Positions 40,768 to 50,257 of a DNA stretch of 64,000 nt are shown here, piece after piece (the first letter of the stretch is position 1; every line of letters starts with the position of its first letter). The notes below the pieces were generated by a model. It worked only from the letters and a program-made list of their open reading frames with translations. It was not told the DNA's origin and searched no databases. The stretch spans positions 14,124 to 78,123 of the forward strand of contig JAJPHF010000150.1 of the NCBI GenBank assembly GCA_021325365.1, written 5' to 3'. A program made the translations under genes and the position numbers. The stretch is from Pseudomonadota bacterium (GTDB lineage Bacteria; Chloroflexota; UBA6077; JAJPHF01).

Positions 40768-41496
40768 TCATGGCCGGATCGCGAATTCGAGCGCTAGCCC
40801 GAGGTCGATGACGTAGGACAGGCACATGCCAAGCCCGTTGACGTCGAGCGACTCGTCGTCGCCGCGCAGCACGAACACGCCCTGGTTGGCCGAGCCGGCC
40901 AGCCACTGTTGGACCTGAGGCGTCACGTCCCAGGCGCCGCTATCGCCGGTGGTAGCCCCCTGCACGCCGGCTACCGCCGCGGGGCGCGTCGGTACCACGC
41001 CGTCGAGGCTCCCGCTCCAGCCGTCCGCCGGCACCCCGAGGCCCGTGTTGCAAGTGGGGAGGATCCCGTACTGCGCATCGCCGGTCGGCGAGCGGCGCAC
41101 GGTGCTGGCCTCGGAATAGCCAAGCGTCGCCCGCCTCAAGGTGGCGCCGGACGGCAGCCCGCGCAGCGGCGAGAGATCAAATGTGGCCACCGTCTGGAGC
41201 ACGTGCTTCTCGCCGAGGTCGCGGTTGTTCTCGTAGCCGACGACCCACAGGTCGGGCAGGGACCGGACGTCGCGCCCGTCGAACCCCCGGCAGTTCACGC
41301 CCAGGGTGGACAGTCCCATTGAGCCGCAGCGGCTCTGGCCCGCGGTCCCGACGCGCGTCGGCGTGAGGCTGACGGCCTGGACCTGCTGCGCCGCGGGCGC
41401 GGCGAAGGTCAGGCCCGAAACGGTAGGCAGGAGTCCGCCCAGCATCCCGCCCAGCAGGAGCCAGGCCGCGATTCGCTTCGATCGGCACAGTGTCAT
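40768..41496 (-). CDS. Exported DNRLRE-like beta-sandwich protein
   Basis: 242 residues with a signal peptide (RIAAWLLLGGMLGGLLPTVSG). The mature part has a TFDLSPLRGLPSGATLRRATLGY strand-rich core, AWDVTPQVQQWLAG and GVFVLRGDDESLDVN. This pattern is common in secreted DNRLRE/CBM-like domains of bacterial surface proteins. Several cysteines are spread through the chain. No enzyme motif is present. GGAGGAGAACGCG precedes ATG 41496. Confidence 0.7.
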   Translation of the reverse strand: MTLCRSKRIAAWLLLGGMLGGLLPTVSGLTFAAPAAQQVQAVSLTPTRVGTAGQSRCGSMGLSTLGVNCRGFDGRDVRSLPDLWVVGYENNRDLGEKHVLQTVATFDLSPLRGLPSGATLRRATLGYSEASTVRRSPTGDAQYGILPTCNTGLGVPADGWSGSLDGVVPTRPAAVAGVQGATTGDSGAWDVTPQVQQWLAGSANQGVFVLRGDDESLDVNGLGMCLSYVIDLGLALEFAIRP

Positions 41497-41582
41497 CGCG
41501 TTCTCCTCCCGTGAAGCTCGTGCGAGTCGCCGTAGGGCGTGAGGAACACGTGGTAGCAGTCGGGGTGCACCACGGCCGGAAG

Positions 41583-41607
41583 CCGAGGGCAGCCTGGCTG
41601 CCCTCGG
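41583..41607 (-). terminator. Hairpin after the exported protein gene at 41669-42373
   Basis: CCGAGGGCAGCC and GGCTGCCCTCGG form an almost perfect 12-bp palindrome (41583-41607) with a single central base, ~60 nt past the stop of the upstream minus-strand gene. Confidence 0.55.
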
Positions 41608-41668
41608 TCCGGCGAACGGGTGGTCCCTCAGGACTCACAGGTCCGGTGCGGGAGCCCCGTGCGATCGG

Positions 41669-42373
41669 CTATCGGCCCTCCGCGTGCACCTGGTCCCGCC
41701 TTTCAGGCGGGACGCACACGCCATCCCCATCGTAGGCATCACGCCAGACATAACCCGGCGCGCACCCTATGGTGCCGGCCGGCCTATTCGGGTCGCGGTG
41801 TAGATTCGGGTCTGCTGCCTGCGCGACGTTTTCCATCTGCGTCTCAAAGGCCGACAGGGCCGTGACGCACACATGATCCTGCGGGCGGGTCAGGCGCCAG
41901 ACTAGGCCCCCGCCGCACGCGTCCGAGGGGGGCGGGTTGGCGGGAACGCTGAGCGCACCGGGCACGGTCACCGGCACGTCGGCCCAGTTGCCACAGTCGT
42001 CGCTGCTAAAAGTGTGTTTCACACAATACTGCACGTGGAAGGTGATGGTCGTGAGCGGGGGGAAGTTGAGATTGTCGTAAGTCCGCTGGCCGATCCCCGA
42101 GCCGTTGTCGCCGATCTCGACCTGCTGTGACCTCTGGCCGTTGCTCGCGTCGTAGTAGACGTGCCAGGCGTCAATCGAGCGGGGCCAGGTGCCCGTGTCG
42201 CCGGAGCCGGGCATCGAGAAGCGGACGGTGACGCTGGGTGGGGTCCCGTCGACGGATGCGTGCGGGGGGCGCCAGTCGTCGCGGTGGTCGGCGTGGGCCG
42301 GGATGGCTGGCAGCGCGAGCAGGCTGGCCGCCAGTACCGCCAGTCCTAGGATGCGTAGAGCGGGTCGGTGCAT
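41669..42373 (-). CDS. Exported protein with C-terminal CxxGyVWR repeats
   Basis: 234 residues. A signal peptide (LGLAVLAASLLALPAIPAHA) is followed by a fibronectin-like stretch (PSVTVRFSMPGSGDTG, WHVYYDASNGQ, FHVQYC). The C-terminal part has two copies of a short motif: CGGGLVWRLTRPQDHVCVT and CAPGYVWRDAYDGDGVCV, a paired-cysteine unit often found in secreted actinobacterial and Chloroflexota proteins. Its function is unknown. Confidence 0.72.
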   Translation of the reverse strand: MHRPALRILGLAVLAASLLALPAIPAHADHRDDWRPPHASVDGTPPSVTVRFSMPGSGDTGTWPRSIDAWHVYYDASNGQRSQQVEIGDNGSGIGQRTYDNLNFPPLTTITFHVQYCVKHTFSSDDCGNWADVPVTVPGALSVPANPPPSDACGGGLVWRLTRPQDHVCVTALSAFETQMENVAQAADPNLHRDPNRPAGTIGCAPGYVWRDAYDGDGVCVPPERRDQVHAEGR

Positions 42374-42539
42374 CTGCGTGTGCCCCTATCTTGCTCGCCG
42401 GTGTACCGCGGCTCAGGCACCGGTCGAGCAGCAGTTTGCACGCGGCGCTGGGCTTCCGAGCGCTCCCTCCCCCCGAGCGCACGTCCAACGTCTTGCCGCG
42501 GTTAGGACTAAGCGTATTCGGGGGCTTGATTTTCGCGCA

Positions 42540-44978
42540 TCAGGGGAATCCCTGATCTTCGCCGCGCGGCATCCCGGATTCCGCCGTCGGATCTCGCCGC
42601 AGGGGCTCGCTCGACTGGGCCCCCAGCAACCCCTGCTGGGCTGCCCAGGCGGCGAGGGCGGCGCGCGAGGGGAGGTCTAGCTTGGACAGGATGTGCGAGA
42701 GGTGCGATTCGACGGTCTTCTCGCTGATGACCAGGGCCGCCGCGATCCGGCGGTTGCTGAGCCCCCCGGCGACCAGGCCGGCAATCTCCCGCTCCCGTTC
42801 GGTCAGAGGGCCCTGGCCCGCCGCGCGACGGGACCGCGCCGGCGGCGCGTCGGACTCGAGCGCGTATTGGATCGCCCGTTCGACCGACATCGCTCGGCCG
42901 GCGGCGAGCGCGCTGGCGAAGGCCTTCTCGCCAAGGCCGTTCCGGCAGGCCGCGGCCATCTGGTCGCGGTCGAGCTGCCACGGCGGAAATGCGACGCTGT
43001 TCGACCGGTCGTAGAGCATCTCCGCCGCGCCCAGGAGCCGCGCCGCCCGCTCCCAGTGCTCCCCGGCGCCAGCCACGCAGGCCAGATGCTCCACCTCGCA
43101 CCCGTAGCCGCGCAGGTGCCGATAGCGCGTGAAGCTCGCCAGCGCTTGTCGGAAGAATGCCTGCGCGGCCGCCGGATCGCCCCGCCGGTAGGCCACGATT
43201 CCCCGACTGTCCGTGGCATAAGCGCGTATCAGCTCAACCGCGCTGGTCTCAGCCGCCATCTCGAATAGCCGCTCCGCCTCGTCCAGCTCTCCCACGGAGA
43301 GCTGCGCCATCCCGACGTACCACGGCAACAGGTCGTCTCCAAGGGGCACCGGCTGTTGCCGCTGGTCAGCCAGCCTGGCTCGTCCGACAGCCGGACCACT
43401 CGGGTCGCCGATCAAGGTGAGAAACTGGACCTCGAGCGCCCCGCACCAGAAGGACGCGGCGCGATCGTTCACGGCGGATTCCAGCGTGAGGGTTTCCTTG
43501 AAGAGGGGAACCGCGCGCGCAAAGTCGCCCTGCGTCCCGAGCGCGTGGCAATAGAGCGACTGGCCAATCACGCGCCCGGCGGTTGGGGGGCCGGCCGGCA
43601 GAAGCGCCAGCAGCTCTGCGAACCGCTGGCGTGACTCGTCGATATGGCCGCGAACGTCCCAGTACATCCAAATGCCGGGCGAGGCGCGTAGCACGCGTTC
43701 GGTTGTGCTCGGCTCGACGCGGCACCAGTCGAGCGCCGCGCGCACGTTGTCCAGCTCCGCGTCCATCTGGCCGAGCCAGCCCAGTAGGTTGTTCCGGGCA
43801 CGGACGTCGCTCGACTCCAGGAGCCTGAGGCACCAGTCCTGGTGCCGCCGCCGCACCGCCACCTCTTCCCCGGCCTCCCGCAGCCGCTCCCCGGCGTACG
43901 CGCGCATCGTGTCCAGCAGCCGATACCGCACGCTCCCGCGCCAGTCGTCCATCAGCACCAGCGAGCGGTCCACCAGCGCGCTCAGCATCGGGGCCACCTC
44001 GCCCGCGGGCAGATCGTCGGCCGCGCACACCTGCTCGGCGGCCTCCCGCGTCCACCCCCCAGCGAAGACCGCCAGGCGCCGCCAGAGCGCTCGTTCCGGC
44101 GCGCTCAGCAGCTCCCAGCTCGAGTCCACCATCCCCCACAGCGTCCGCTGGCGGGGCTGCGCCGTGCGCCGGCCGCTCGCCAGCAGGCGAAAGCGGTCGT
44201 CGAGTCCCCGCGCGATCTCGGCGGCGCTCGTCGTCCGCATTCGGGCCGCCGCCAGCTCCAGTGCCAGCGCGATCCCGTCGAGCCGACGACAGATCACGGC
44301 CACGGCCTCGCTGACGTCCTCGGTCAACGCGAAGTCGGGCCGCACTGCGCGGGCCCGCTCCGCGAACAACCGGGCCGCCTCGTTGGCTCGCAGCCGCCGC
44401 GCGTCGCGCTCCCCCTCGGCCGGCACTGTCAGCGGCGAGACCTCGAGGAGCTGCTCGCCGCCGATGGCGAGCGGCTCGCGGCTGGTGGCCAGCAGGCGCA
44501 GCCGCGGGCACGCCCGCAGCAGCCGCTCGACCAGCCCCGCGCAGGCTTCGATCAGATGCTCGCAGTTGTCCAGCACGAGCAGCAGATCCCGCTCGCGGAG
44601 CACCCGCTCCAGTGCCGCCGCGAGCGGCCGCCGTGGGCCTTCGACAATCCCGAGGACCGACGCTGTGGCCCGCGGGACCAACATGGGATCCGCCAATGGC
44701 GCGAGGTCCACCAGCCAGATGCCGTCGGCATGATGAGGGAGCCGTAGCCGGGCCGCTTCGAGCGCCAGGCGCGATTTCCCCACGCCCCCTGGCCCAACCA
44801 GCGTCACCAGGCGGCTCGAGTCCACTGCCCGCCCAACCCGGGCAAGCTCACGCTCACGGCCAATGAAGCTGGTGAGCGCCGCCGGTAAGTTGTGCGGCGG
44901 TAGCTGGCGCGCGGTGGTCAACTGCGTCGGCCGTGCGCCCCTCGCCTGGTGCTGCGCCGCCTCGGTCATCGGGTCCAC
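42540..44978 (-). CDS. LuxR family STAND-type transcriptional regulator
   Basis: 812-residue regulator. A signalling ATPase domain at the N-terminus has the P-loop GPGGVGKSR (~62-70), LLLVLDNCEHLIEA as Walker B, and RLLATSREPLAIGGEQ (sensor). Winged-helix and TPR-like repeats follow, and a C-terminal LuxR/GerE helix-turn-helix (LTEREREIAGLVAGGLSNRRIAAAL...TVESHLSHIL) ends it. Such proteins use ATP-dependent oligomerisation to activate promoters. The ligand is unknown. GTG 44978 is chosen because GGGAGG lies five nt upstream. The neighbouring GAF protein on the same strand may be part of the same signalling unit. Confidence 0.9.
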   Translation of the reverse strand: MDPMTEAAQHQARGARPTQLTTARQLPPHNLPAALTSFIGRERELARVGRAVDSSRLVTLVGPGGVGKSRLALEAARLRLPHHADGIWLVDLAPLADPMLVPRATASVLGIVEGPRRPLAAALERVLRERDLLLVLDNCEHLIEACAGLVERLLRACPRLRLLATSREPLAIGGEQLLEVSPLTVPAEGERDARRLRANEAARLFAERARAVRPDFALTEDVSEAVAVICRRLDGIALALELAAARMRTTSAAEIARGLDDRFRLLASGRRTAQPRQRTLWGMVDSSWELLSAPERALWRRLAVFAGGWTREAAEQVCAADDLPAGEVAPMLSALVDRSLVLMDDWRGSVRYRLLDTMRAYAGERLREAGEEVAVRRRHQDWCLRLLESSDVRARNNLLGWLGQMDAELDNVRAALDWCRVEPSTTERVLRASPGIWMYWDVRGHIDESRQRFAELLALLPAGPPTAGRVIGQSLYCHALGTQGDFARAVPLFKETLTLESAVNDRAASFWCGALEVQFLTLIGDPSGPAVGRARLADQRQQPVPLGDDLLPWYVGMAQLSVGELDEAERLFEMAAETSAVELIRAYATDSRGIVAYRRGDPAAAQAFFRQALASFTRYRHLRGYGCEVEHLACVAGAGEHWERAARLLGAAEMLYDRSNSVAFPPWQLDRDQMAAACRNGLGEKAFASALAAGRAMSVERAIQYALESDAPPARSRRAAGQGPLTEREREIAGLVAGGLSNRRIAAALVISEKTVESHLSHILSKLDLPSRAALAAWAAQQGLLGAQSSEPLRRDPTAESGMPRGEDQGFP

Positions 44979-45159
44979 ACTGCCCTCCCGCTGGGACCAC
45001 CTGCCGAGGGCAGCCCCGGGGCTCGCCGGGGCCCCGACATCCACGCGGGCCTCCCGGGCAAGGGACGGGCGCCCATGACCCAGCCCCGGGGCGGACGATG
45101 GGGGCCCGCTCGTTGTTGCTGCCGGTGCGTCCGCCGGTGAGCAGTCAGGTTGGGCCGCG

Positions 45160-46002
45160 TCAGCGCAGCCAGCCGCCGGCCGCGTTGAGGCTGGCCTGGC
45201 CGCGAATGTAGGCCGCGACGTGCGTGAGGAGCTGCTGGCAGTGCCGCCGCGCCGCGGGGCCTTGCCGGCTGATGGCGCTGATGAGGTGGGTGATCTCCAG
45301 CGCCTCCTGGTACTGCGCGCTCTGCGCCGTGCGCTCGGCCTGCGACAGACTCTGCGCCTCCAGCGCCTCCCGCAGTGCCTCCGCCTCCGACACGCCCGGC
45401 AGCAGCGCCTGCAGGATAACGCAGAAGAGCTGCGCCAGGTCGCGCACCACCCGCGATTGCTCGATCGCCACGGCGGCGAGCGACGCGAAGTGGCCGAGCA
45501 GCGCCATGTCGTTCGCGGTGAACGGCTCGCCCCCGTGCTTGTCACAGAGCTGCAGCACGCCGATCACCGTCTCCTCGGAGCGGAGCGGCAGGCACAGCAC
45601 CGATTTGGGCACGTAGCCCGCCCCGCGCGAGATGCTGCCGGCGAACCGCGGGTCCTGGCTGGCGTCGGAGATGGCCAGCGGCTGGCCCGTGGCCGCGACC
45701 CAGCCGACGATGCCCGCCCCCAGCGGCACGCGAAAGCCGCGCGCCGCCGCCGAATCGATCAGCGCCGCCATGCAGACCAGCTCCTCGGCGTCGTGGTCGA
45801 TCAGGAACAGCACCCCGGCCTCGGCCGCCAGCGCGTGCGCCGCCGTGTGCAGGATCCGCTCGATCAGCTCGCTGTGCGCGCCGAGCGCTAGCCGCACACC
45901 GCCCGCGCTGCGCCGCAGAAGCGCCTCGCGCAGCTCGTGGGCGAAGGCGGCGTCGGCCGCCAGCCCGGCGTCAGGCGCGGGGGACGGACTGACGGACGTC
46001 AT
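45160..46002 (-). CDS. GAF domain protein
   Basis: 280 residues. A GAF sensor domain occupies ~45-190: ERILHTAAHALAAEAGVLFLID, FRVPLGAGIVGWVAATGQPL, KSVLCLPLRSEETVIGVLQL and FTANDMALLGHFASLAAVAI. A helical C-terminal region follows (possible coiled coil for dimerisation) with no kinase or cyclase domain. GAF domains bind small molecules such as cyclic nucleotides or tetrapyrroles. A ribosome site GGGAGGTCC precedes ATG 46002. The likely partner is the LuxR-type regulator downstream. Confidence 0.85.
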   Translation of the reverse strand: MTSVSPSPAPDAGLAADAAFAHELREALLRRSAGGVRLALGAHSELIERILHTAAHALAAEAGVLFLIDHDAEELVCMAALIDSAAARGFRVPLGAGIVGWVAATGQPLAISDASQDPRFAGSISRGAGYVPKSVLCLPLRSEETVIGVLQLCDKHGGEPFTANDMALLGHFASLAAVAIEQSRVVRDLAQLFCVILQALLPGVSEAEALREALEAQSLSQAERTAQSAQYQEALEITHLISAISRQGPAARRHCQQLLTHVAAYIRGQASLNAAGGWLR

Positions 46003-46122
46003 CGGACCTCCCGGACATGACAGCGGACGGGGCCGGTCCCCGCCCGCCGATCATAGCATACCCTCGCGCGAGGCCGGGCGCGGGCCAGCGCCCGGCCGGC
46101 GTCCGATTCGCCGCGAAGCCGG

Positions 46123-46228
46123 TGGCCCCGGTTCCAGTGGATTTCCGGCCGCCGCCGTGAACGGCGGGCCAGCCGATCAGAGTCAGGCCCGCCGTTCACG
46201 GCGGCGTTGCTCCGGACAACCGGGGCCA
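46123..46228. repeat. Long imperfect palindrome (~106 nt)
   Basis: The inner arms (46150-46170 and 46186-46206) are a perfect 21-bp inverted repeat with a 15-nt loop. Outer arms TGGCCCCGGTT (46123-46133) and AACCGGGGCCA (46218-46228) add 11 bp, and TCCGG/CCGGA pairs lie between. It sits between the GAF gene promoter and the end of an orphan binding-protein gene. Confidence 0.8.
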
Positions 46229-46233
46229 GCTGC

Positions 46234-47298
46234 TTAGCGGACCATCTGGCGCGCTTCCTCCAGGTAGCGCAAGTCCACGTAGCGGTCGGGAGACGGCAGC
46301 GGCTGCGGCAGATCGCCGATCGACCCAAGCTGCTCGATGATCGCGGCGATGCCGTCGAGCGAGACCTCGCCGTCGTGGACATGACTGTCAAGCTGCTCGA
46401 TCGCGTACTCCCAGGTGCGCCGCGCGGCGTCCGGCGAGGTGCGCGTCGCGTCCGCCAGAATGGCGATCCCCTGCTCCTTGTTGGCGGGGTCGGCGATCCA
46501 GCGGTCCGCCTTCACGATCGCCGCCAGGTAGCGCACCACCGTGTCGTGGTTGCGCTCGGCCCAGTCGCGCCGCACCATGTGGTTGCTGAACGCGTACTCC
46601 GACACGTAGTCGGCGCTCCGCCCGAGCAGGTTCATCCCCTGATCCAGCAGGCTGAAGAAGGCCGGCGGCGCGATCATGCCCGCCTTGGCCACCCCGGCCT
46701 GCATCGCGGCCACCCGGTTCGGCGTCCCGCCGACCACCTGCATGTCGTAGTCGCCGTCGTGGAGGCCGTTGGCCGCGAGCATCCGCTTCAGCAGCAGCGT
46801 CGTCCCGTCGTTCGGCCCCACGACCGCCATCACCTGGCCGCGCAGCGAATCGAACGTCGGCGCGTCGGCCGTGCTGATGAGCGCGAACGTCGAGCGGTGC
46901 TCCTGCCCGGCCACCACCGCCACGTTGTTGTTCGTCTGCTCGGCGGCGCGGATCATGTAGTCCAGCCCGATGTTACCGAAGTCCAGGCTGCCGCTCACGA
47001 AGGCGCGGCTCGCGGTGCCGGGATCAGGAAAGGTCGTGGACTCCACGTCCAGTCCCTGCTCGGCGAACAGCCCCCGCGCCAGCGCTACGTACACGTCGAT
47101 GTACGACGGCGTGAACACGACCGCGCCCTGCTGCACGCGCGTCATTCCCTGCGGCACGGGCCGCGCCGGCGCCGCCTGCGGCCGCGGCGCCGCGCTCGCC
47201 GTCGCCCCCCGCGGCGCGCCCGCGCCCGCCCAGGCGCCCGCCAGCACGATTGCCACCGCGACCACGGCGACGCGAACAGACCGCCGTACCCTCTTCAT
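46234..47298 (-). CDS. NitT/TauT-type ABC substrate-binding protein (orphan 2)
   Basis: 354 residues. The N-terminal signal (RRSVRVAVVAVAIVLAGAWAGA) has no clear lipobox, so it is probably secreted or periplasmic-like. The binding-protein fold shows YVALARGLFAEQGLDVES, GSLDFGNIGLDYMI, FDSLRGQVMAVVGPNDGTT and MQAGVAKAGMIAPPAFF. The ligand is unknown. It is the distal gene of a run that contains two amidohydrolases and another binding protein. Palindromic repeats fill the 215 nt to the next gene. Confidence 0.87.
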   Translation of the reverse strand: MKRVRRSVRVAVVAVAIVLAGAWAGAGAPRGATASAAPRPQAAPARPVPQGMTRVQQGAVVFTPSYIDVYVALARGLFAEQGLDVESTTFPDPGTASRAFVSGSLDFGNIGLDYMIRAAEQTNNNVAVVAGQEHRSTFALISTADAPTFDSLRGQVMAVVGPNDGTTLLLKRMLAANGLHDGDYDMQVVGGTPNRVAAMQAGVAKAGMIAPPAFFSLLDQGMNLLGRSADYVSEYAFSNHMVRRDWAERNHDTVVRYLAAIVKADRWIADPANKEQGIAILADATRTSPDAARRTWEYAIEQLDSHVHDGEVSLDGIAAIIEQLGSIGDLPQPLPSPDRYVDLRYLEEARQMVR

Positions 47299-47334
47299 CC
47301 CCACACCCTCCTCATCTCGCGCTCGCGCCGAAGG

Positions 47335-47513
47335 GGACGGAACCCCCTCCCCCAACCCCCTCCCCCCGCAGGGGGCGGGGGCTATCCGGCGGCGCCGGGG
47401 CCGTCGTCCTCCCCCCCCTTCCTTGGCAGGGAAGGGGGGCCGGGGGGTTAGGTCCTCCCCGGCGCCCGCCCCCCTTTCCCCTATGGGGGAGAGGGGGGTA
47501 GGGGGGAGAGGGG
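47335..47513. repeat. Palindromic repeat cluster between amidohydrolase and binding-protein genes
   Basis: Three GC-rich hairpins follow each other: around CCCCGCAGGGGGCGGGG, around CCTTGGCAGGGAAGG (ending in TTAGGTC, as in the composite element at 35910), and around CCCCTATGGGGGAG. The region has no gene. Confidence 0.75.
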
Positions 47514-49199
47514 TCATCGCCCCGTCCCGCGCAGCACCGTCCCCGGCCGGGCCTCGGTCAGCACGCCGTCCTCGACGATCGGCTCGCCGTTCACGATCGT
47601 GTAGTGGACGCCCTCCGCGCGCTGGATCATGCGCGGCTCGCCGCCCGGATAGTCGTTCGCGCGCTCCGGCTCCAGCGCCCGCACCCGCGCCGGGTCGAAC
47701 AGCACCACGTCCGCGGCCTTGCCTGGCGCGAGCGTGCCGCGGTCGTCCAGCCCGTAGATCTCGGCCACCTGGCCGGTCAGCTTGTGGACCGCCAGCTCCA
47801 GCGGCAGCACCTGCTTGTCGCGCACCCACTCGCCTAGCAGCGTCGTGCAGTACCCAAAGCCCGCGTCGAACGGCACGTGCGCCCCCGCGTCCGACTCGCC
47901 AACCAGCGCGTAGGGGCTGCTCAGGATCGCCGCCGTGGCCGCGTCGTCGCCGTTCGACGCGCTGTGGCAGAAGCGCGTCTCCAGGTCCTCGGCCAGCGCC
48001 AGGTCGAGCAGCGCGTCGATCACGTCCTTGCCCTGCATGGCGGCCACGGCGGCCACGCTCTTGCCCTGGTAGGCGCGGTGCTCCGGGCGGGCCACCTCCT
48101 GCACCCACACCAGGTCCCACCGCTTGTGGAACGCCACCCCCGGCGTCGGGTCGTCCACGACCTCCCAGCGCAGCTTGCGGCGCGTCTCGGGATCGGCGAA
48201 CGCCTGCTTGCGCGCCGCCAGCGGCAGGAACATCACCGCGCGCCAGGTGGGGAACTCGTCGAACTGCTGCGCGTTCTGCAGCGTGTAGCGCCGCATCAGC
48301 GGCACGCTGTTCGCCAGGCCATACGCCCGGGCGCCGCGCGCGAACTCGGCCTCGACGGCCGCGAGCTGCTCGCGCCAGAGCGTCGGGTAGGCCCAGAGGT
48401 GTACGAAGATCTGCCACAGCACCGGCCGCCCGGCGTGCTGTGCCAGGTCGCCCGCCCAGCGGATGTACTCCGGCGTTGCCGCCGTCTTGATCGTCTGCAC
48501 GACGCCGCCCGGAAACTCGCCGACCACCCCGGCCAGCGCGCGAATCTCCTCCTCGGTGGCGAGGCGGCTGGGCACTGGCGCGCCATCCGTGCGGATGTGG
48601 CGCGGGTTCTGGTTGGTCGAGAACCCCAGCGCGCCCGCGGCCAGGCTGGCGCGCATCACCTCCTGCATGGCCGCCACTTCCTCGGGCGTGGCGGCGCGCT
48701 CGACGGCCGCCTCGCCCATCACGTAGTAGCGGACCGCGCAGTGCCCGACGAGCGACCCGATGTTCACCCCCAGCGGCCGCGCCCCCAGCGCCCCCAGGTA
48801 CTCGGCGGTCGTCTCCCAGCCCCACGGCACCGCCGATTCCAGCACCGCCAGCGAGATCGCCTCGACGCGCGACAGCGTGCTGGCCATCGCGTGGCGGTCG
48901 CGGGGACGGCACGGGTGCAGCGTGAGGCCGCAGTTGCCGTGGATGGCGCTGGTCACGCCGTGCAGCGGACACGAGGTCGCCAGTGGGTCCCACCAGATCT
49001 GAGCGTCCATGTGGGTGTGGTGGTCGATGAACCCCGGCGCTGCCACCAGCCCGTCGGCGTCGATCACGCGCCGCGCCGTCCCCTCCGCCGCGCCCACCGC
49101 GGCCAGGCGGCCATCCTGAACCGCCACGTCGCCGCCGAACGCCGGCCGCCCCGTGCCGTCCACGATCGTCGCATTCCGGATCAACAGGTCGTATGCCAT
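47514..49199 (-). CDS. Amidohydrolase family 3 (N-acyl-D-amino-acid deacylase-like)
   Basis: 561 residues. The metal motif H61-x-H63 is in GFIDHHTHMDAQIWW. SLVGHCAVRYYVMG, LGFSTNQNPRHIRTDG, SDAGAHVPFDAGF and the C-terminal LAPGKAADVVLFDP match the D-aminoacylase/N-acyl-D-amino-acid deacylase group. The substrate could be an N-acylated D-amino acid or a related amide. No signal peptide. It begins 18 nt after the end of the amidohydrolase_2 gene, so the two are probably co-transcribed with the flanking binding proteins. Confidence 0.9.
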   Translation of the reverse strand: MAYDLLIRNATIVDGTGRPAFGGDVAVQDGRLAAVGAAEGTARRVIDADGLVAAPGFIDHHTHMDAQIWWDPLATSCPLHGVTSAIHGNCGLTLHPCRPRDRHAMASTLSRVEAISLAVLESAVPWGWETTAEYLGALGARPLGVNIGSLVGHCAVRYYVMGEAAVERAATPEEVAAMQEVMRASLAAGALGFSTNQNPRHIRTDGAPVPSRLATEEEIRALAGVVGEFPGGVVQTIKTAATPEYIRWAGDLAQHAGRPVLWQIFVHLWAYPTLWREQLAAVEAEFARGARAYGLANSVPLMRRYTLQNAQQFDEFPTWRAVMFLPLAARKQAFADPETRRKLRWEVVDDPTPGVAFHKRWDLVWVQEVARPEHRAYQGKSVAAVAAMQGKDVIDALLDLALAEDLETRFCHSASNGDDAATAAILSSPYALVGESDAGAHVPFDAGFGYCTTLLGEWVRDKQVLPLELAVHKLTGQVAEIYGLDDRGTLAPGKAADVVLFDPARVRALEPERANDYPGGEPRMIQRAEGVHYTIVNGEPIVEDGVLTEARPGTVLRGTGR

Positions 49200-49217
49200 C
49201 CTCGCCTCCCGCTGCGG

Positions 49218-50237
49218 CTACGCCGTGACCTCGGCCGGGATGCCGTAACAGGCGGCGACGTTGTCGCACAGCACGCGCTGCTTCAGCGCGTCCGATAGGT
49301 CCTGCCGCTCGCGCACGATGCGCACGCTGTTCGGGAATGGCGAGTCCCAGTGCGGGTAGTCCGACGAGAATAGGAGCGACTGGTCGCCCAGCAGCGCGGC
49401 CACCTCGGGCACCTGCTCCTCGTCTGGCTCGAAGGAGAAGAAAGCGCGCCCGCTGCTCAGGTACTCGCTGGGCAGCGCCTGCAGGTACGGCACCTCCGGC
49501 CGGCGCAGCTTCACGTGCTCGTCCAGGTTCTCCACCAGCCACGGCACCCAGCCCACGCCCGCCTCCAGAAAGGCCACCTTCAGCGTCGGAAAGCGGTCGA
49601 ACACCCCGCCGATCACGACGTTGGACACGGCCGTCGCCAGCTCGAACATCGGCACACACGAGTGCAGCGCCGTGAAGTTCGTGAACCGCTCGAAGCCGAC
49701 CGCGCCCGAGCCCGACACGCGGTGGATCGCCACGGGGATGCCCAGCCGCTGCGCCTCGGCGTAGAAGTCGTCGAGCTCCCGCCCGCCCAGGTCCTTGCCC
49801 GGGTACACGTACGACGGCACCATGACCGCGATCATGCCGCGCTCGGTCACCGCCCGCGTCATCTCGCGGATCGCCCCCGGCACGTCCTGCAGCGCGACGA
49901 CGGCCACGCCCTTGAACGCTTGCGGGTTGGCCTGGCAGAACTCGTGCAGCCACTCGTTGTAGGCGTGCGCCAGCGCGCTCGCCAGCGCGGCCTCGCGCAC
50001 GCTCCCCAGGTTCAGCAGCCCCGTCGGGAACAGCACCTGCACGTCGATGCCTTCCTGCTTCATGTCCTCCAGGTGCTGGGCCGGGCTGAGGCCGTGCTTG
50101 CCCAGCGTGTCGCCCAGCTGGCGGTCGAACTCGTCGCCGTTCAGGAAGCGCTCGCGGTACTGGAACCGCTCAGCCAGCCAGGGCCGCAGGTTGGCAATCG
50201 AGTCCGTCGTCACGTGGATGTCGGCGTCGATGACCAT
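49218..50237 (-). CDS. Amidohydrolase family 2 protein, paralogue B
   Basis: 339 residues. It shares its layout with the gene at 18817-19845: DADIHV at the N-terminus, KGVAVVALQDVPGAIREM, IPVAIHRVSG and the C-terminal SSDYPHWDSPFPNSV with the catalytic Asp. It is likely a metal-dependent decarboxylase or hydrolase of an aromatic or carboxylic substrate; the exact reaction is unknown. ATG 50237 follows GAGAGGAGGAGCGC. A GGGCGC-type palindromic repeat pair lies just upstream. Confidence 0.9.
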   Translation of the reverse strand: MVIDADIHVTTDSIANLRPWLAERFQYRERFLNGDEFDRQLGDTLGKHGLSPAQHLEDMKQEGIDVQVLFPTGLLNLGSVREAALASALAHAYNEWLHEFCQANPQAFKGVAVVALQDVPGAIREMTRAVTERGMIAVMVPSYVYPGKDLGGRELDDFYAEAQRLGIPVAIHRVSGSGAVGFERFTNFTALHSCVPMFELATAVSNVVIGGVFDRFPTLKVAFLEAGVGWVPWLVENLDEHVKLRRPEVPYLQALPSEYLSSGRAFFSFEPDEEQVPEVAALLGDQSLLFSSDYPHWDSPFPNSVRIVRERQDLSDALKQRVLCDNVAACYGIPAEVTA

Positions 50238-50257
50238 GCGCTCCTCCTCTCGTGTAA

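Noticed and set aside
46123..46228. Simple rho-independent terminator
   Set aside because: No U tract on either side and the stem system is far longer and nested; listed as a repeat instead.
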